Both the position numbers and the translations under genes were made by a program. The notes under the pieces were generated by a model. The model searched no databases and was not told where the DNA came from. It worked only from the letters and a program-made list of their open reading frames with translations. Positions 33,960 to 41,983 of a stretch of 64,000 nucleotides of DNA are shown here, one piece after another. The DNA is from Paenibacillus rubinfantis (GTDB taxonomy: Bacteria; Bacillota; Bacilli; Paenibacillales; Paenibacillaceae), in the NCBI RefSeq assembly GCF_001486505.1, contig NZ_LN909062.1, positions 276,997 to 340,996 of the forward strand, read 5' to 3'. Numbering within the stretch: position 1 is the first letter of the stretch; each line of letters begins with the position of its first letter.

Positions 33960-34520
33960 ATGATTAGAAAAATTACAGCTTTATTATTTTCAATGGCTTT
34001 CTTGTCAACATTTCCGTTCCAGACTATAGTCCAAGCGGGTGACTATTCTTTGGTAAAAGCAGCGGCTCAAGTGTACAACACGGATTTGAAAAAAACAGCG
34101 CTTCATGTTACTCAAGATGATGAGTTGAAAGAATATTTTTACGACACAACTTATATCCCAATCCGCGATCTTTTTCAAGGTTATACGATTTCCTTGGATA
34201 AAAATCAAAAAGTAGCGACTGTTAAAAATCAAGACTCTGAACTGGTGCTTAATTTCTCGGGACAAGAAATTAAGCCTTCCGCCAACCAAGTCGTTCTTTC
34301 ATCCGACACCGTTAGACTATCTAAAGGTATCGCTGAAATAAGCGCTTTTGCGATAACCTATATTTTTGACAAATACGGCGATGCGATTGAAGATCCGGAA
34401 AGAGATGCCTGGAAAGAAAAGCTAAGTTTTTTGAACATAGAAACCGAAGGCATTTCCGGCGTTAGGGACGGGTATATGCATGTGTACGTCGTTTATCTAG
34501 ACCAAAGCACTGAAAAATAA
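33960..34520 (+). CDS. Secreted protein with copper-amine-oxidase-type stalk domain
   Basis: A 186-residue exported protein with a signal peptide (MIRKITALLFSMAFLSTFPF..QA-GDY) and a segment like the stalk/copper amine oxidase N-terminal repeat common in Paenibacillus exoproteins: TTYIPIRDLFQGYTISLDKN with VATVKNQDSELVLNFSGQEI. The rest is not recognised. No good ribosome-binding site is visible and a strong hairpin lies just upstream, so translation may be controlled or weak. It is convergent with liaR. Confidence 0.7.
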   Translation: MIRKITALLFSMAFLSTFPFQTIVQAGDYSLVKAAAQVYNTDLKKTALHVTQDDELKEYFYDTTYIPIRDLFQGYTISLDKNQKVATVKNQDSELVLNFSGQEIKPSANQVVLSSDTVRLSKGIAEISAFAITYIFDKYGDAIEDPERDAWKEKLSFLNIETEGISGVRDGYMHVYVVYLDQSTEK

Positions 34521-34545
34521 CCAGTAAATGTGATATGCTTTAAAT

Positions 34546-34589
34546 AAAAACGGTTTGCCGGAGCAAAATCACTCCGCCAAACCGTTTTT
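34546..34589. terminator. Bidirectional terminator between the stalk-domain gene and liaR (right repeat copy)
   Basis: AAAAACGGTTTGCCGGAG / CTCCGCCAAACCGTTTTT hairpin, A-run before and T-run after. A variant of the one at 27701. Confidence 0.85.
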
Positions 34590-34736
34590 GTATGCATAAA
34601 TGGCCGCTTGGGTACGATCCTCAACCCCAAGCTTCGCCAAAATATTCGTGACATGGAACTTCACCGTCTTAATGCCGATAATCAGGTCGTCAGCGATGTC
34701 CTGGTTAGATTTGCCTTGGGCCAACAGCCGCAGAAC
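34546..34736. repeat. Right direct repeat of the AT-rich island
   Basis: Matches 27701-27889. This copy is joined to the complete liaR gene, so it is the functional 3' end. Confidence 0.95.
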
Positions 34737-35222
34737 GTCCATTTCTCGCTCGGTTAATTCCTCGTGAGCCGGCGCTTCCACCTTGGGTTGGCGGAACCGG
34801 TTCATCATCTTGGAAGCCACCTGCGACTCCAAGACCGACTGGCCGCGAGCGGCAGCGCGGATCGCCTCGGCGATCTCAGAGGCGCGCGATGTCTTGAGCA
34901 AATAGCTGAACGCTCCAGCTTCAATGACCGGGTACATTTTCTCGTCATCCAGATAGCTGGTAAGCACGATCACTTTGCAATCCGGATGCAGGGCGAGCAA
35001 TTGCCGAGTGGCCTCGATCCCGTCCATGCCCTCCATCACCAGGTCCATCAGCACGACGTCCGGCCGGTATTCCTGCGCCAGGCGGATGCCTTCCTCTCCG
35101 CTGCTGGCCTCCCCGACGACCTCGATGCCGTCTTCGGTGCCCAATACCGCCGCCAGGCCGATCCTCACCATTTCATGATCATCCACAAGCAGTACCTTAA
35201 TCTCCTTGTCTTCCATCTCCAT
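34569..35222 (-). CDS. liaR: Response regulator LiaR (NarL/LuxR family)
   Basis: A 217-residue regulator. The receiver domain has the acidic pair D14/D15, phosphorylation site D60 in VVLMDLVMEG, T88 in VIVLTSY and K110 in SYLLK. The C-terminal LuxR-type helix-turn-helix (about 155-217) contains [20 protein letters not shown]. It responds to cell-envelope stress through LiaS. The start MEMEDKEIKVLL was chosen because of GGGGAAG upstream; it overlaps the end of liaS by about 26 bases, indicating translational coupling. Last gene of the Lia/Psp unit. Confidence 0.95.
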   Translation of the reverse strand: MEMEDKEIKVLLVDDHEMVRIGLAAVLGTEDGIEVVGEASSGEEGIRLAQEYRPDVVLMDLVMEGMDGIEATRQLLALHPDCKVIVLTSYLDDEKMYPVIEAGAFSYLLKTSRASEIAEAIRAAARGQSVLESQVASKMMNRFRQPKVEAPAHEELTEREMDVLRLLAQGKSNQDIADDLIIGIKTVKFHVTNILAKLGVEDRTQAAIYAYKNGLAE

Positions 35223-36279
35223 GGCTGCTCTCTTCCCCGCTTTCTTCATTAATTAATGGTACGGTCATCTCAATACGCGTCCCTTTATTGGGCGCGGTAA
35301 TAAACTGAATGGAGCCGCCGATTTCGTGGATGCGTTCCTGCATGGTGGACAAGCCGTAAGAAGCCTGCTTCTTGTCATCCAGCTCGAAGCCGATGCCGTT
35401 GTCGCGCAGCGTCACCTTGACAGCTTCGCCTCGGCGGTGAATCCGAATCTCCATCTTGTCCGCCTTGGCATGGCGCAGCGTATTGGACATCGCCTCCTGA
35501 ATGATGCGGAACAGATGGTTTTCGATGCCCTTGCCTAGGCTTAAATCCTCGTCCATCTCCAGCGTCAAATCCATCGGAACCTTGGTCTTTAATTCCTTGA
35601 CCAGGTCGCTTAAGCCCTGGGACAGCTCCTTGCCTTCCAAATAAACCGGCCGCAAATGCAGCAGCAATGCGCGCATTTCCGACTGAGCGACGGAAGCCAT
35701 TTCTTCGATCAGCTCGACCTGCCGCTGGGCCTTGTCAAAATCCTTCTCCAACGTTCTCCCTACCGCCGTGGCCGTCATCGAGATGGCAAACAGCTGCTGG
35801 GAAACAGCGTCATGCAGCTCACGAGCAAGCCGCTGGCGCTCCTCCACGATGGCCGACACCCGGGCTTGCTCGGCTAGTTGAGCGTTATGCGTCGACAATC
35901 GCTGTAAGGAGGATACCTGCTCCTCCCAACGTTTGCCGATTCGCTCGAGCTGTTCAGCCAATCGGCCCAATTCGTCTTCGCCAAGCTTCGGAACGCTTCC
36001 GGTTTGGTTGCCTTTCTCCCATTGCAGCAGCGCTTCGCGCAGCCCGTCGATCTGTCGTTTGGGGCGGTAGCCTTGAATTACTCCATAAGCCGCCCCGATA
36101 ATAACCAGTAGCGAGAACAGCGTAATGCCCGCCTTAATCCCCGTCCTCCAGGAGGATTGGGGCTGAAAATACCCGTATGTATACAGCACGTAAAAGGTCG
36201 CTGCCATCATAATGACAGATAGGAGAATCCCCCCGCGCATGCTGCGGGATACCATATTGCTTGGTTTTTTTGATCTCAT
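35197..36279 (-). CDS. liaS: Sensor histidine kinase LiaS
   Basis: A 360-residue membrane kinase. Two transmembrane segments (about 18-34 and 50-68) flank a very short external loop, typical of intramembrane-sensing kinases. A HAMP-like linker with DELGRLAEQLERIG follows, then the HisKA_3 box RQRLARELHDAVSQQL with the phosphoacceptor H156, and the HATPase domain (NTLRHAKADKMEIRIH, RDNGIGFELDDKK). It senses bacitracin-like envelope damage and phosphorylates LiaR. It is followed by liaR and preceded by liaF. Confidence 0.95.
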   Translation of the reverse strand: MRSKKPSNMVSRSMRGGILLSVIMMAATFYVLYTYGYFQPQSSWRTGIKAGITLFSLLVIIGAAYGVIQGYRPKRQIDGLREALLQWEKGNQTGSVPKLGEDELGRLAEQLERIGKRWEEQVSSLQRLSTHNAQLAEQARVSAIVEERQRLARELHDAVSQQLFAISMTATAVGRTLEKDFDKAQRQVELIEEMASVAQSEMRALLLHLRPVYLEGKELSQGLSDLVKELKTKVPMDLTLEMDEDLSLGKGIENHLFRIIQEAMSNTLRHAKADKMEIRIHRRGEAVKVTLRDNGIGFELDDKKQASYGLSTMQERIHEIGGSIQFITAPNKGTRIEMTVPLINEESGEESSHGDGRQGD

Positions 36280-36298
36280 GCGGGACGCTCCTCCTGTC

Positions 36299-36949
36299 TT
36301 AAGTTAATCGTATATCGACATCTCCTACAAGATAGGAAATGATGATTTTCACTTTTTGGTCACGGAACTCGTAGTTCGGCGACTTCCAATACAGCCGATT
36401 GAGCATGCCCGTTTCTTTGTCTTGGCTAAAATCGATTTGCCCGAACAGGACAAACGCCTCGATCTCTACGCCATAATCCTCCGGAATCACCAGATCGACA
36501 TCTCCAACGATGCCTTGAAACATCAGGACGTTATGTCCCCCTTCCGCCATCGCTAGCGATAAATCGATGTCCAGTTCACCAAGCACATGCCACATGCTCG
36601 TATTCCGCAAGCTCCACGGATCGCGGTCCCAACGGATGCTGGAGGTGATGTTCTGCTTCTGTACGTAATTGCCTTGAGGTTGAGTTTTGCGGATCCTTGC
36701 GTAATAGTAGCCCAGCGAGATCATCAGGATCGCCAGGACCAGCATGAAGTGGTCAAGCAGGATCATCCCGCCGCCGATCGCCATGAAGATATAACCGGTC
36801 TTGACCTGCTCACCTTGCCGGATTTTATAAATGCCAAACCCCAGGAATAAGAAGGCGACAATGGTGAAGAAGCTCAGCCATTTCCCGAAAATCAACAATA
36901 CCCCAAATCCAATCAAACCGATGGCTAAGAACCTTTTCCGTGTTTCCAT
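36299..36949 (-). CDS. liaF: LiaF family inhibitor of the LiaRS system
   Basis: A 216-residue protein with four hydrophobic segments in the first 90 residues and a soluble C-terminal LiaF domain (cell wall-active antibiotics response protein family): NTSMWHVLGELDIDLSLAMA, GIVGDVDLVIPEDYGVEIEA and IISYLVGDVDIRLT at the end. LiaF keeps LiaRS silent without stress. METRKRF was chosen as start because GGGAGG is eight bases upstream. Gene order liaF-liaS-liaR is as in B. subtilis. Confidence 0.93.
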   Translation of the reverse strand: METRKRFLAIGLIGFGVLLIFGKWLSFFTIVAFLFLGFGIYKIRQGEQVKTGYIFMAIGGGMILLDHFMLVLAILMISLGYYYARIRKTQPQGNYVQKQNITSSIRWDRDPWSLRNTSMWHVLGELDIDLSLAMAEGGHNVLMFQGIVGDVDLVIPEDYGVEIEAFVLFGQIDFSQDKETGMLNRLYWKSPNYEFRDQKVKIIISYLVGDVDIRLT

Positions 36950-37063
36950 ATGCCGCACCTCCCTGCAGGTTCATAGAGTCGTAAAAAGCCATAACGGTAT
37001 GGAACCCCATACCGTATGGCTACACCAGTATTTAGAATATCACAATGTCCGGCGGACGTGTAG

Positions 37064-37765
37064 TTATTCCTTATCTTCCTCGCGGGCTTCGGACGGGTTC
37101 AATTTCGCCTTCAGCGCTTCAAGCTGTGCGTCCACTTTCAACTGCTTCTCGGCATCCGCCGGGCTGATGTACGTGGACGGCGAGGTTCCGCGATAGACCA
37201 CGCCGGCAACTTCGGCTTCGGCTTCCAACTGCATGATTTTCTCTTCCATCCGGTGGAATCCAAGCGAAGCGTTGCCGCTTTCGATCGAATGCAGGCTGCT
37301 GATTTGCGACATTTGTTTTCTGGCTTTCGCCATTTGCGCACGGCTAACCAGCTCGTTCCGTTTGTTGCGCAGCTTGTAGAATTCATCCTTCATCTCATGC
37401 AGCTGTTGTTTCAGTTCAGCAGCTTGAGCTTCGGACTGCGCATGCAGCTCGGCGAATTCGGTTTGCTTTTGATCGTAATGAATTTTCTCCTCCAGCATTT
37501 TACGGGCGACTTCTTCCTGCCCATTGCGGAGCGCTACTTCAGCTTGTGCTTCCCGCTGTGCGGAAATGCGGGCTGCTTCGTCCAAGCGTTGCTTCATCCG
37601 GCGCTCATTGGCCATTTGCTTGGCCACTGTGACTTCGGCGTCGCGAATTTCAGCCTCCATATCGCGCAGGTACTGATTCAGCATGACAATCGGGTCTTCC
37701 ACCTTATCCAACAAATCGTTTACAGACGCTTTCGTAATATCTTTAATTCTTTTGAATACTCCCAT
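37064..37765 (-). CDS. liaH: PspA/IM30 family protein (LiaH-like)
   Basis: A 233-residue, almost wholly alpha-helical, coiled-coil protein. It starts with the amphipathic [20 protein letters not shown] helix typical of PspA, LiaH and Vipp1, followed by [18 protein letters not shown]. Such proteins form large rings or rods on the membrane inner face and protect it under stress. It is one of two PspA paralogues here and lies 3 bases from the PspC gene, so it belongs to the same transcript as the upstream genes. Confidence 0.92.
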   Translation of the reverse strand: MGVFKRIKDITKASVNDLLDKVEDPIVMLNQYLRDMEAEIRDAEVTVAKQMANERRMKQRLDEAARISAQREAQAEVALRNGQEEVARKMLEEKIHYDQKQTEFAELHAQSEAQAAELKQQLHEMKDEFYKLRNKRNELVSRAQMAKARKQMSQISSLHSIESGNASLGFHRMEEKIMQLEAEAEVAGVVYRGTSPSTYISPADAEKQLKVDAQLEALKAKLNPSEAREEDKE

Positions 37766-37768
37766 GTT

Positions 37769-38269
37769 TTACACTTCTCCCTTCTCGTAGTCGGAGAGCT
37801 TCTTACGCAGCTCTTCCAGTTCTTTTTTCATCGCTTTCTTCTCGATATCTTCCATCATGGAATCCAGGTTGGAAGCACTCGGGGCAGCCTGGAAGCCGTT
37901 CCCCGTAGCGCCCGCGCCGTATTGCGGCGGCTGGGTTCCGTAAGTATTTCCGTTTGGAGCTCCGTACGGCGGGCGGGGACCAAAGCGAGCATCCTCGTAA
38001 AACTCCCGGCGTTTGGGGCCATAGCCCGGTGGCGGGCCGCCGCCCGGCCATCCGCCGTTATAATACGGATCGTGAGGCGGGTAAGGCTCCTTGGAGATCA
38101 CCAAGGTGGCGATAAAGTAGATAAATATCGTAGTCCCGCCGGTAAAGAAAATGCTGAGAAAAGCGATCAGCCGGAGCACGCCGACGTTAATGCCGAAATA
38201 CTCGCCTAGCCCGCCGATTAAACCGCTGATCCAACGATCCCGTCTGGAACGGTACAAGGGTCTTCCCAT
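37769..38269 (-). CDS. PspC domain protein with extended C-terminal tail
   Basis: A 166-residue protein. The N-terminal PspC domain (PLYRSRRDRWISGLIGGLGE, then YFGINVGVLRLIAFLSIFFT and a membrane span) is followed by a Gly/Pro/Tyr-rich linker (about 65-130) and a C-terminal coiled coil (MMEDIEKKAMKKELEELRKK). The tail could dock onto the coiled-coil PspA proteins encoded on both sides. This layout suggests a membrane anchor of the Psp-like response. 5 bases separate it from the second pspA gene upstream. Confidence 0.9.
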   Translation of the reverse strand: MGRPLYRSRRDRWISGLIGGLGEYFGINVGVLRLIAFLSIFFTGGTTIFIYFIATLVISKEPYPPHDPYYNGGWPGGGPPPGYGPKRREFYEDARFGPRPPYGAPNGNTYGTQPPQYGAGATGNGFQAAPSASNLDSMMEDIEKKAMKKELEELRKKLSDYEKGEV

Positions 38270-38274
38270 CGATC

Positions 38275-38949
38275 TTACTCCTCTCCCTGGTTATTCAGCT
38301 TCTGCTTCAAGCGGGAGAGCTCCTGTTCCAGAGTTGATTGGATGGCGGAGCCGGCCTGGTTCAAGAAATCCGAACCCGCTCTCCGCAAATCGCGCAGGCT
38401 GCGGGCTTCCCATTCCATATCGGACACCCGGTCCTCCAAGCGATGGAACATCTTCGGCACATCCTGCACGCCGTAACCGCTCATCCGCTGGTTCATCCGC
38501 TGCTGTAAACGAAGCGTCTCCATTCTTGCGTAGTAATATTGCCGTTTGCTGTACACGACCTGATATTCGGTCTTCAATTCATTCAGCTGGGCTTCCAATT
38601 CCTGCAGCGATTCCAAGCTTTGCGAATACAACTCGGTGTATTGCTCAACCTTTTCCTCGTACAGCATCTTCTCTTGCAAAGCCAGCTTAGCCAAATGCTC
38701 TTCGCCCGCTTTCAGTGCGAGCAGTGCTTGTTCCTCGCGTTTGTCACGCATGCCCTTGGCTTGATCCACCTGCTGTTTCATTTGCTTCGCATGGCCGCTG
38801 TATTGATAATGAAGCTTCTCGGCTTCGGCGATTTCCTGCCGCGTTTCGATCAAGAACTGGTCGATCAATCTGACCGGATCTTGGGATTGCTCCAACTTCT
38901 CATTCAAAGTAGCTACCGTAATATCTCGTACCCGACGAAATACACTCAT
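38275..38949 (-). CDS. PspA/IM30 family protein, second copy
   Basis: A 224-residue coiled-coil protein starting MSVFRRVRDITVATLNEKLE, the PspA-type amphipathic helix. It continues with QDPVRLIDQFLIETRQEIAE and ends in a helical ELSRLKQKLNNQGEE. Its sequence is well diverged from the LiaH-like protein at 37064, so the two are old paralogues. It is upstream of pspC in the same unit and downstream of a small LiaI-like gene. B. subtilis keeps its two PspA-type proteins (LiaH, PspA) at separate loci. Confidence 0.9.
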   Translation of the reverse strand: MSVFRRVRDITVATLNEKLEQSQDPVRLIDQFLIETRQEIAEAEKLHYQYSGHAKQMKQQVDQAKGMRDKREEQALLALKAGEEHLAKLALQEKMLYEEKVEQYTELYSQSLESLQELEAQLNELKTEYQVVYSKRQYYYARMETLRLQQRMNQRMSGYGVQDVPKMFHRLEDRVSDMEWEARSLRDLRRAGSDFLNQAGSAIQSTLEQELSRLKQKLNNQGEE

Positions 38950-39014
38950 TTATACCCTTCCCTCCTAACCTTACGGTTCTCATTTCATGGTATTCTGCAT
39001 GTATGCTATTTAAA

Positions 39015-39311
39015 TCAGTAACTCCGTCTTCCTCTAAGGGAAGAGATACCGTATACGATTAATCCGATACCCAGGAGCGGAACGATCAGCCAAGCCAGTT
39101 TGGAGATCAGGGAGATGACCCCGAAAATCAGCACCAGCCATCCGAAGAAGGCGTTCCCCCGGCGAATCCCGTAATATCCGAGACCGATCATCACGATCGC
39201 GATCACCAGGCCAAACAGGCTGCCCAGGAAAGGAGTCAACTTGCCCAGCAGAATCAGAGCGCCCAGGGCAATAAGTACAATAGCGAATACATTCGGTCGA
39301 TTTGTTTTCAT
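39015..39311 (-). CDS. Small membrane protein, LiaI/LiaF-TM-like
   Basis: A 98-residue, nearly all-hydrophobic protein with three to four spans: VFAIVLIALGALILLGKL, GLVIAIVMIGLGYYGI, FFGWLVLIFGVISLISKL and WLIVPLLGIGLIVYGI. It resembles the membrane domain of LiaF and the small LiaI membrane anchors of LiaH. MKTNRPN was chosen as start because of GAGAGGCGGTG upstream. It is the first gene of the envelope-stress unit and is a plausible membrane anchor for one of the PspA proteins. Confidence 0.8.
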   Translation of the reverse strand: MKTNRPNVFAIVLIALGALILLGKLTPFLGSLFGLVIAIVMIGLGYYGIRRGNAFFGWLVLIFGVISLISKLAWLIVPLLGIGLIVYGISSLRGRRSY

Positions 39312-39474
39312 CGATATATCACCGCCTCTCATTTGATCAACCTTATGTCTCTATTCTAGGTGGATTTCAGGTTTTCCAAAACGGACCGCGGACGGTTTTT
39401 GAACCTAGACCTAAGTCGAGGATGCCCTCATCCCAAGGGTTTACAGGCCCCTGGACCTTACTCCCGAGAAATGC

Positions 39475-39503
39475 TTTACATCTAACTATCGTCCATCTAT
39501 AAT
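39475..39503 (+). promoter_or_regulatory. Promoter of the ArsB/NhaD transporter gene
   Basis: TTTACA (39475-39480), 17 bases, TATAAT (39498-39503). Transcription would start near 39510, giving a leader of roughly 157 bases. Confidence 0.75.
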
Positions 39504-39546
39504 GAAGTAAGTCAAACCATACAATAGAAAATGAGAGTTATCGGAG

Positions 39547-39573
39547 GAGCCTGCCACATTGCGGGCTCTTTTT
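39547..39573 (+). terminator. Terminator-like hairpin inside the transporter leader
   Basis: GAGCCTGC / GCGGGCTC stem with a 6-base loop, followed by TTTTTGCCTTTTTTT. It lies between the promoter and the coding region, so it would act as an attenuator unless bypassed. Confidence 0.65.
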
Positions 39574-39666
39574 GCCTTTTTTTGAATGGGATTGGCATAA
39601 TTCTGTCCCTGCAAGGCAATCTAAGGATACCTCAGGGTTACGGCACACTTGGAGAGGAGAATTCGT

Positions 39667-40950
39667 ATGGAGCAACAAGCAATCTGGGCTATTATCATCT
39701 TTTTATTAACGTACGCACTCATCATTTCGGAGAAAATCCATCGAACACTGCTGGCCATGGTCGGCGCCGTCCTCATGATCATCTTCGGCATCATTGATCA
39801 GGAATCGGCGATTCATCACATCGATTTCAATACGCTGGGCCTCTTGATCGGCATGATGATCATCGTCAACACCACAGCGGAAACCGGGCTATTTAAATAT
39901 ATCGGGATTTGGACGGCCCGAAAGGCCAAAGGCAATCCCGTAACGATCCTTTGGCTCCTCGCATTAATTACGGCAGTAGCGTCCGCGTTTCTGGACAATG
40001 TAACGACGATCATCCTGATGGTACCGGTCGCGTTCAGCATTACCCGTCAATTAAAGGTCAAGGCCTTTCCTTTCATTTTTTCAATGGTCGTTGCCTCGAA
40101 CATCGGCGGAACGGCAACGTTAATTGGGGATCCTCCTAATATTATGATCGGTAGCGCCGTTAAGGAGTTGACCTTCGTCGCATTCCTGCAAAATCTGGCC
40201 CCCATCGTCATCGTCATCCTTGCGGTCACCTTGCCGCTTCTTGTGGTAATGTTCCGCAAGAGCATCAAGTCGACGCCGGAGAACCAGAAGAACATCATGA
40301 ACATTAGCTTGGAAGGCTTGATTACGGATCAGAAGCTTCTATATAAATGCCTGATCATCCTTGGTTTAACGCTGCTGGGCTTCTTCATGCATCAGACATT
40401 CCATCTGGAGTCGGCGACCGTGGCTTTGGCAGGAGCTTTCCTGCTGCTGCTGCTTACCGGAGAGCATGTGATGGAACGTGCATTCCGCTCCGTTGAATGG
40501 CCAACGATCTTCTTCTTTATCGGGTTATTCGTACTCGTTGGCGGTTTGATCGAAACCGGAACCATCAAGCGGCTGGCCGAGTGGGCCATCGACTTGACTG
40601 GAGGCGACCCGCTGACGACCTCCATGCTAATTTTGTGGCTTAGCGCCATTGCCTCCTCTTTCCTGGATAATATCCCGTTTGTAGCCACAATGATTCCGAT
40701 GATTCAGGATATGGGGACCATGGGGATCCAGAATCTGGAGCCGCTCTGGTGGAGCCTCGCGCTTGGCGCATGTCTAGGGGGCAACGGCACATTGATCGGC
40801 GCCAGCGCCAATCTGATTGCGGCGGGCATGTCCGCGAAGGAGGGGGAGCCGATTACCTTTATGCGTTACCTGAAATACGGCTTCCCGCTGATGCTCCTGT
40901 CGATCGTGATCTCCAGCGCGTATATTCTCATCCGGTATTTCCTAATCTAA
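39667..40950 (+). CDS. ArsB/NhaD family ion transporter
   Basis: A 427-residue membrane protein of the ion transporter superfamily with about 11 spans. Two inverted-repeat halves each carry the signature: ASAFLDNVTTIILMVPVAFS with NIGGTATLIGDPPNIMIGSA in the first, ASSFLDNIPFVATMIPMI with LGGNGTLIGASANLIAAGMS in the second. Members exchange Na+/H+ (NhaD) or export arsenite (ArsB). No arsenic genes are nearby and the second half resembles putative Na+/H+ antiporters; the substrate is open. ATG chosen after GGAGAGGAG. Expression is probably set by the leader attenuator. Confidence 0.9.
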   Translation: MEQQAIWAIIIFLLTYALIISEKIHRTLLAMVGAVLMIIFGIIDQESAIHHIDFNTLGLLIGMMIIVNTTAETGLFKYIGIWTARKAKGNPVTILWLLALITAVASAFLDNVTTIILMVPVAFSITRQLKVKAFPFIFSMVVASNIGGTATLIGDPPNIMIGSAVKELTFVAFLQNLAPIVIVILAVTLPLLVVMFRKSIKSTPENQKNIMNISLEGLITDQKLLYKCLIILGLTLLGFFMHQTFHLESATVALAGAFLLLLLTGEHVMERAFRSVEWPTIFFFIGLFVLVGGLIETGTIKRLAEWAIDLTGGDPLTTSMLILWLSAIASSFLDNIPFVATMIPMIQDMGTMGIQNLEPLWWSLALGACLGGNGTLIGASANLIAAGMSAKEGEPITFMRYLKYGFPLMLLSIVISSAYILIRYFLI

Positions 40951-41048
40951 TAGAAGTCCATCCAGATCAACTCTTTCTTTTAGAAAAAAAGACGCCGATA
41001 TGCTATCCTTAAGATAAGGAAATCGATGTCCGAGGGGAGGGATTACGC

Positions 41049-41471
41049 ATGACAACGCAAAAACGAAGGCTACGTTGGGGTTGGTTAGCTGCCGTGATTT
41101 TGTCGTTGTTCATGGCGTTCTCCCTCCCTTCCTTCATTTCGTCCCCCGTGCAGGCAGAATCCCGTGGGGAAGAGACGCTTGAGACCGATTTTAGCACCAT
41201 GCAATACAAGGTATCGCTTCGCCTTAATCCTACGACGTCTCACGGCAAGCTATTTATCGACAGAACCCCGCATCAATTGGATACCGTCCCGGCCTTGATC
41301 AGCTTTATGCTGCTGGCGCCATGGGCACGCTTTCGTCCGTTGTTCTGCCTGCTGTTAAGGCAGCTTCTACTTATGCCCATCAAATTTACAAGTATGTTTG
41401 TGGATGAACCCCATACGCTTAAATCGCATAAGTCTAATTTTACAATACACATCATAGAAATGATGACCTAA
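41049..41471 (+). CDS. Hypothetical exported protein, possibly frameshifted
   Basis: The N-terminus is a convincing signal peptide (MTTQKRRLRWGWLAAVILSL...PVQA-ES), GGGAGGG precedes the ATG, and codon use is normal up to about residue 80. After that the annotated frame turns into Leu/Arg-rich, then AT-rich non-coding-like sequence. Another frame over 41280-41407 reads GLDQLYAAGAMGTLSSVVLP, then AVKAASTYAHQIYKYVCG and a stop, which looks more protein-like. Either a frameshift has occurred or the true gene is shorter. The family is not recognised. Confidence 0.45.
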   Translation: MTTQKRRLRWGWLAAVILSLFMAFSLPSFISSPVQAESRGEETLETDFSTMQYKVSLRLNPTTSHGKLFIDRTPHQLDTVPALISFMLLAPWARFRPLFCLLLRQLLLMPIKFTSMFVDEPHTLKSHKSNFTIHIIEMMT

Positions 41472-41491
41472 AAAATGGAGGCGTGATTCAA

Positions 41492-41983
41492 ATGAATCTC
41501 AAAGAAACAGATCTACCGGGTATCGGTAAAAAATTCGTGATCCAGGCCCGCAGCGGCGACAAACTATCGATCATTATCCATAATGACGGCCGGCGCGAGT
41601 TATCTCATTTTCATGAGGACGATCCGGACGACAGCGTCTCCATGGTGACCTTGGACGACGATGAAGCGAGATACGTCTCGGCCATTATCAGTGGGGCGAC
41701 ATATAAGCCAACGGCTATGGAGAACATTGAAGTGGCTTTAGGCGATCTGATCATCGAGTGGTATAAATTAGATTCGAATTATAAAGCGATCGGCAAAACC
41801 ATCGGCGAGCTAAAAATCCGTCAGCGTTCTGGAGCGACGATTATCGCCGTCATCGAGAAGAACCACAAAAAACACATCAGTCCCGGAGCCGATCTGATGC
41901 TGACGTCCGAGGCCATGGTCGTCGTGCTTGGCGAACGGCTGCATCAACAGCAAATTAGACAGATTTTATTAAGTGGAAAGTAA
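41492..41983 (+). CDS. KhtT-like TrkA_C regulatory subunit of a cation:proton antiporter
   Basis: A 163-residue cytoplasmic protein. The N-terminal part (DLPGIGKKFVIQARSGDKLS, HNDGRRELSHF) and the C-terminal TrkA_C/RCK_C domain (KTIGELKIRQRSGATIIAVI, PGADLMLTSEAMVVVLGERL) match the KhtT type, which controls the K+/H+ antiporter KhtU. The ATG at MNLKE follows GGAGG; a GTG three codons earlier is too close to that site. The antiporter gene normally follows directly, but here about 150 bases without a gene and then a YitT gene follow, so the subunit appears orphaned. Confidence 0.85.
   Translation: MNLKETDLPGIGKKFVIQARSGDKLSIIIHNDGRRELSHFHEDDPDDSVSMVTLDDDEARYVSAIISGATYKPTAMENIEVALGDLIIEWYKLDSNYKAIGKTIGELKIRQRSGATIIAVIEKNHKKHISPGADLMLTSEAMVVVLGERLHQQQIRQILLSGK

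Larger units (their letters stand above)
39312..39666. other. Divergent control region between the Lia/Psp unit and the ArsB/NhaD gene
   Basis: About 355 bases. It holds the promoter and leader of the transporter gene on the plus strand and the presumed Lia/Psp promoter on the minus strand. The latter has a TAGAAT -10-like hexamer at about 39354-39359 and an interrupted palindromic stretch with GACTTAGGTC near 39405-39420 that could bind LiaR. Both minus-strand elements are tentative. Confidence 0.45.

Noticed and set aside
27890..34545. Integrase or transposase mobilising the AT-rich island
   Set aside because: No frame in the island resembles a recombinase, and no short inverted repeats or target-site duplication of IS type was seen.
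37253..38209. 318-residue plus-strand frame
   Set aside because: Antisense to the LiaH-like and PspC genes, whose families are recognised.
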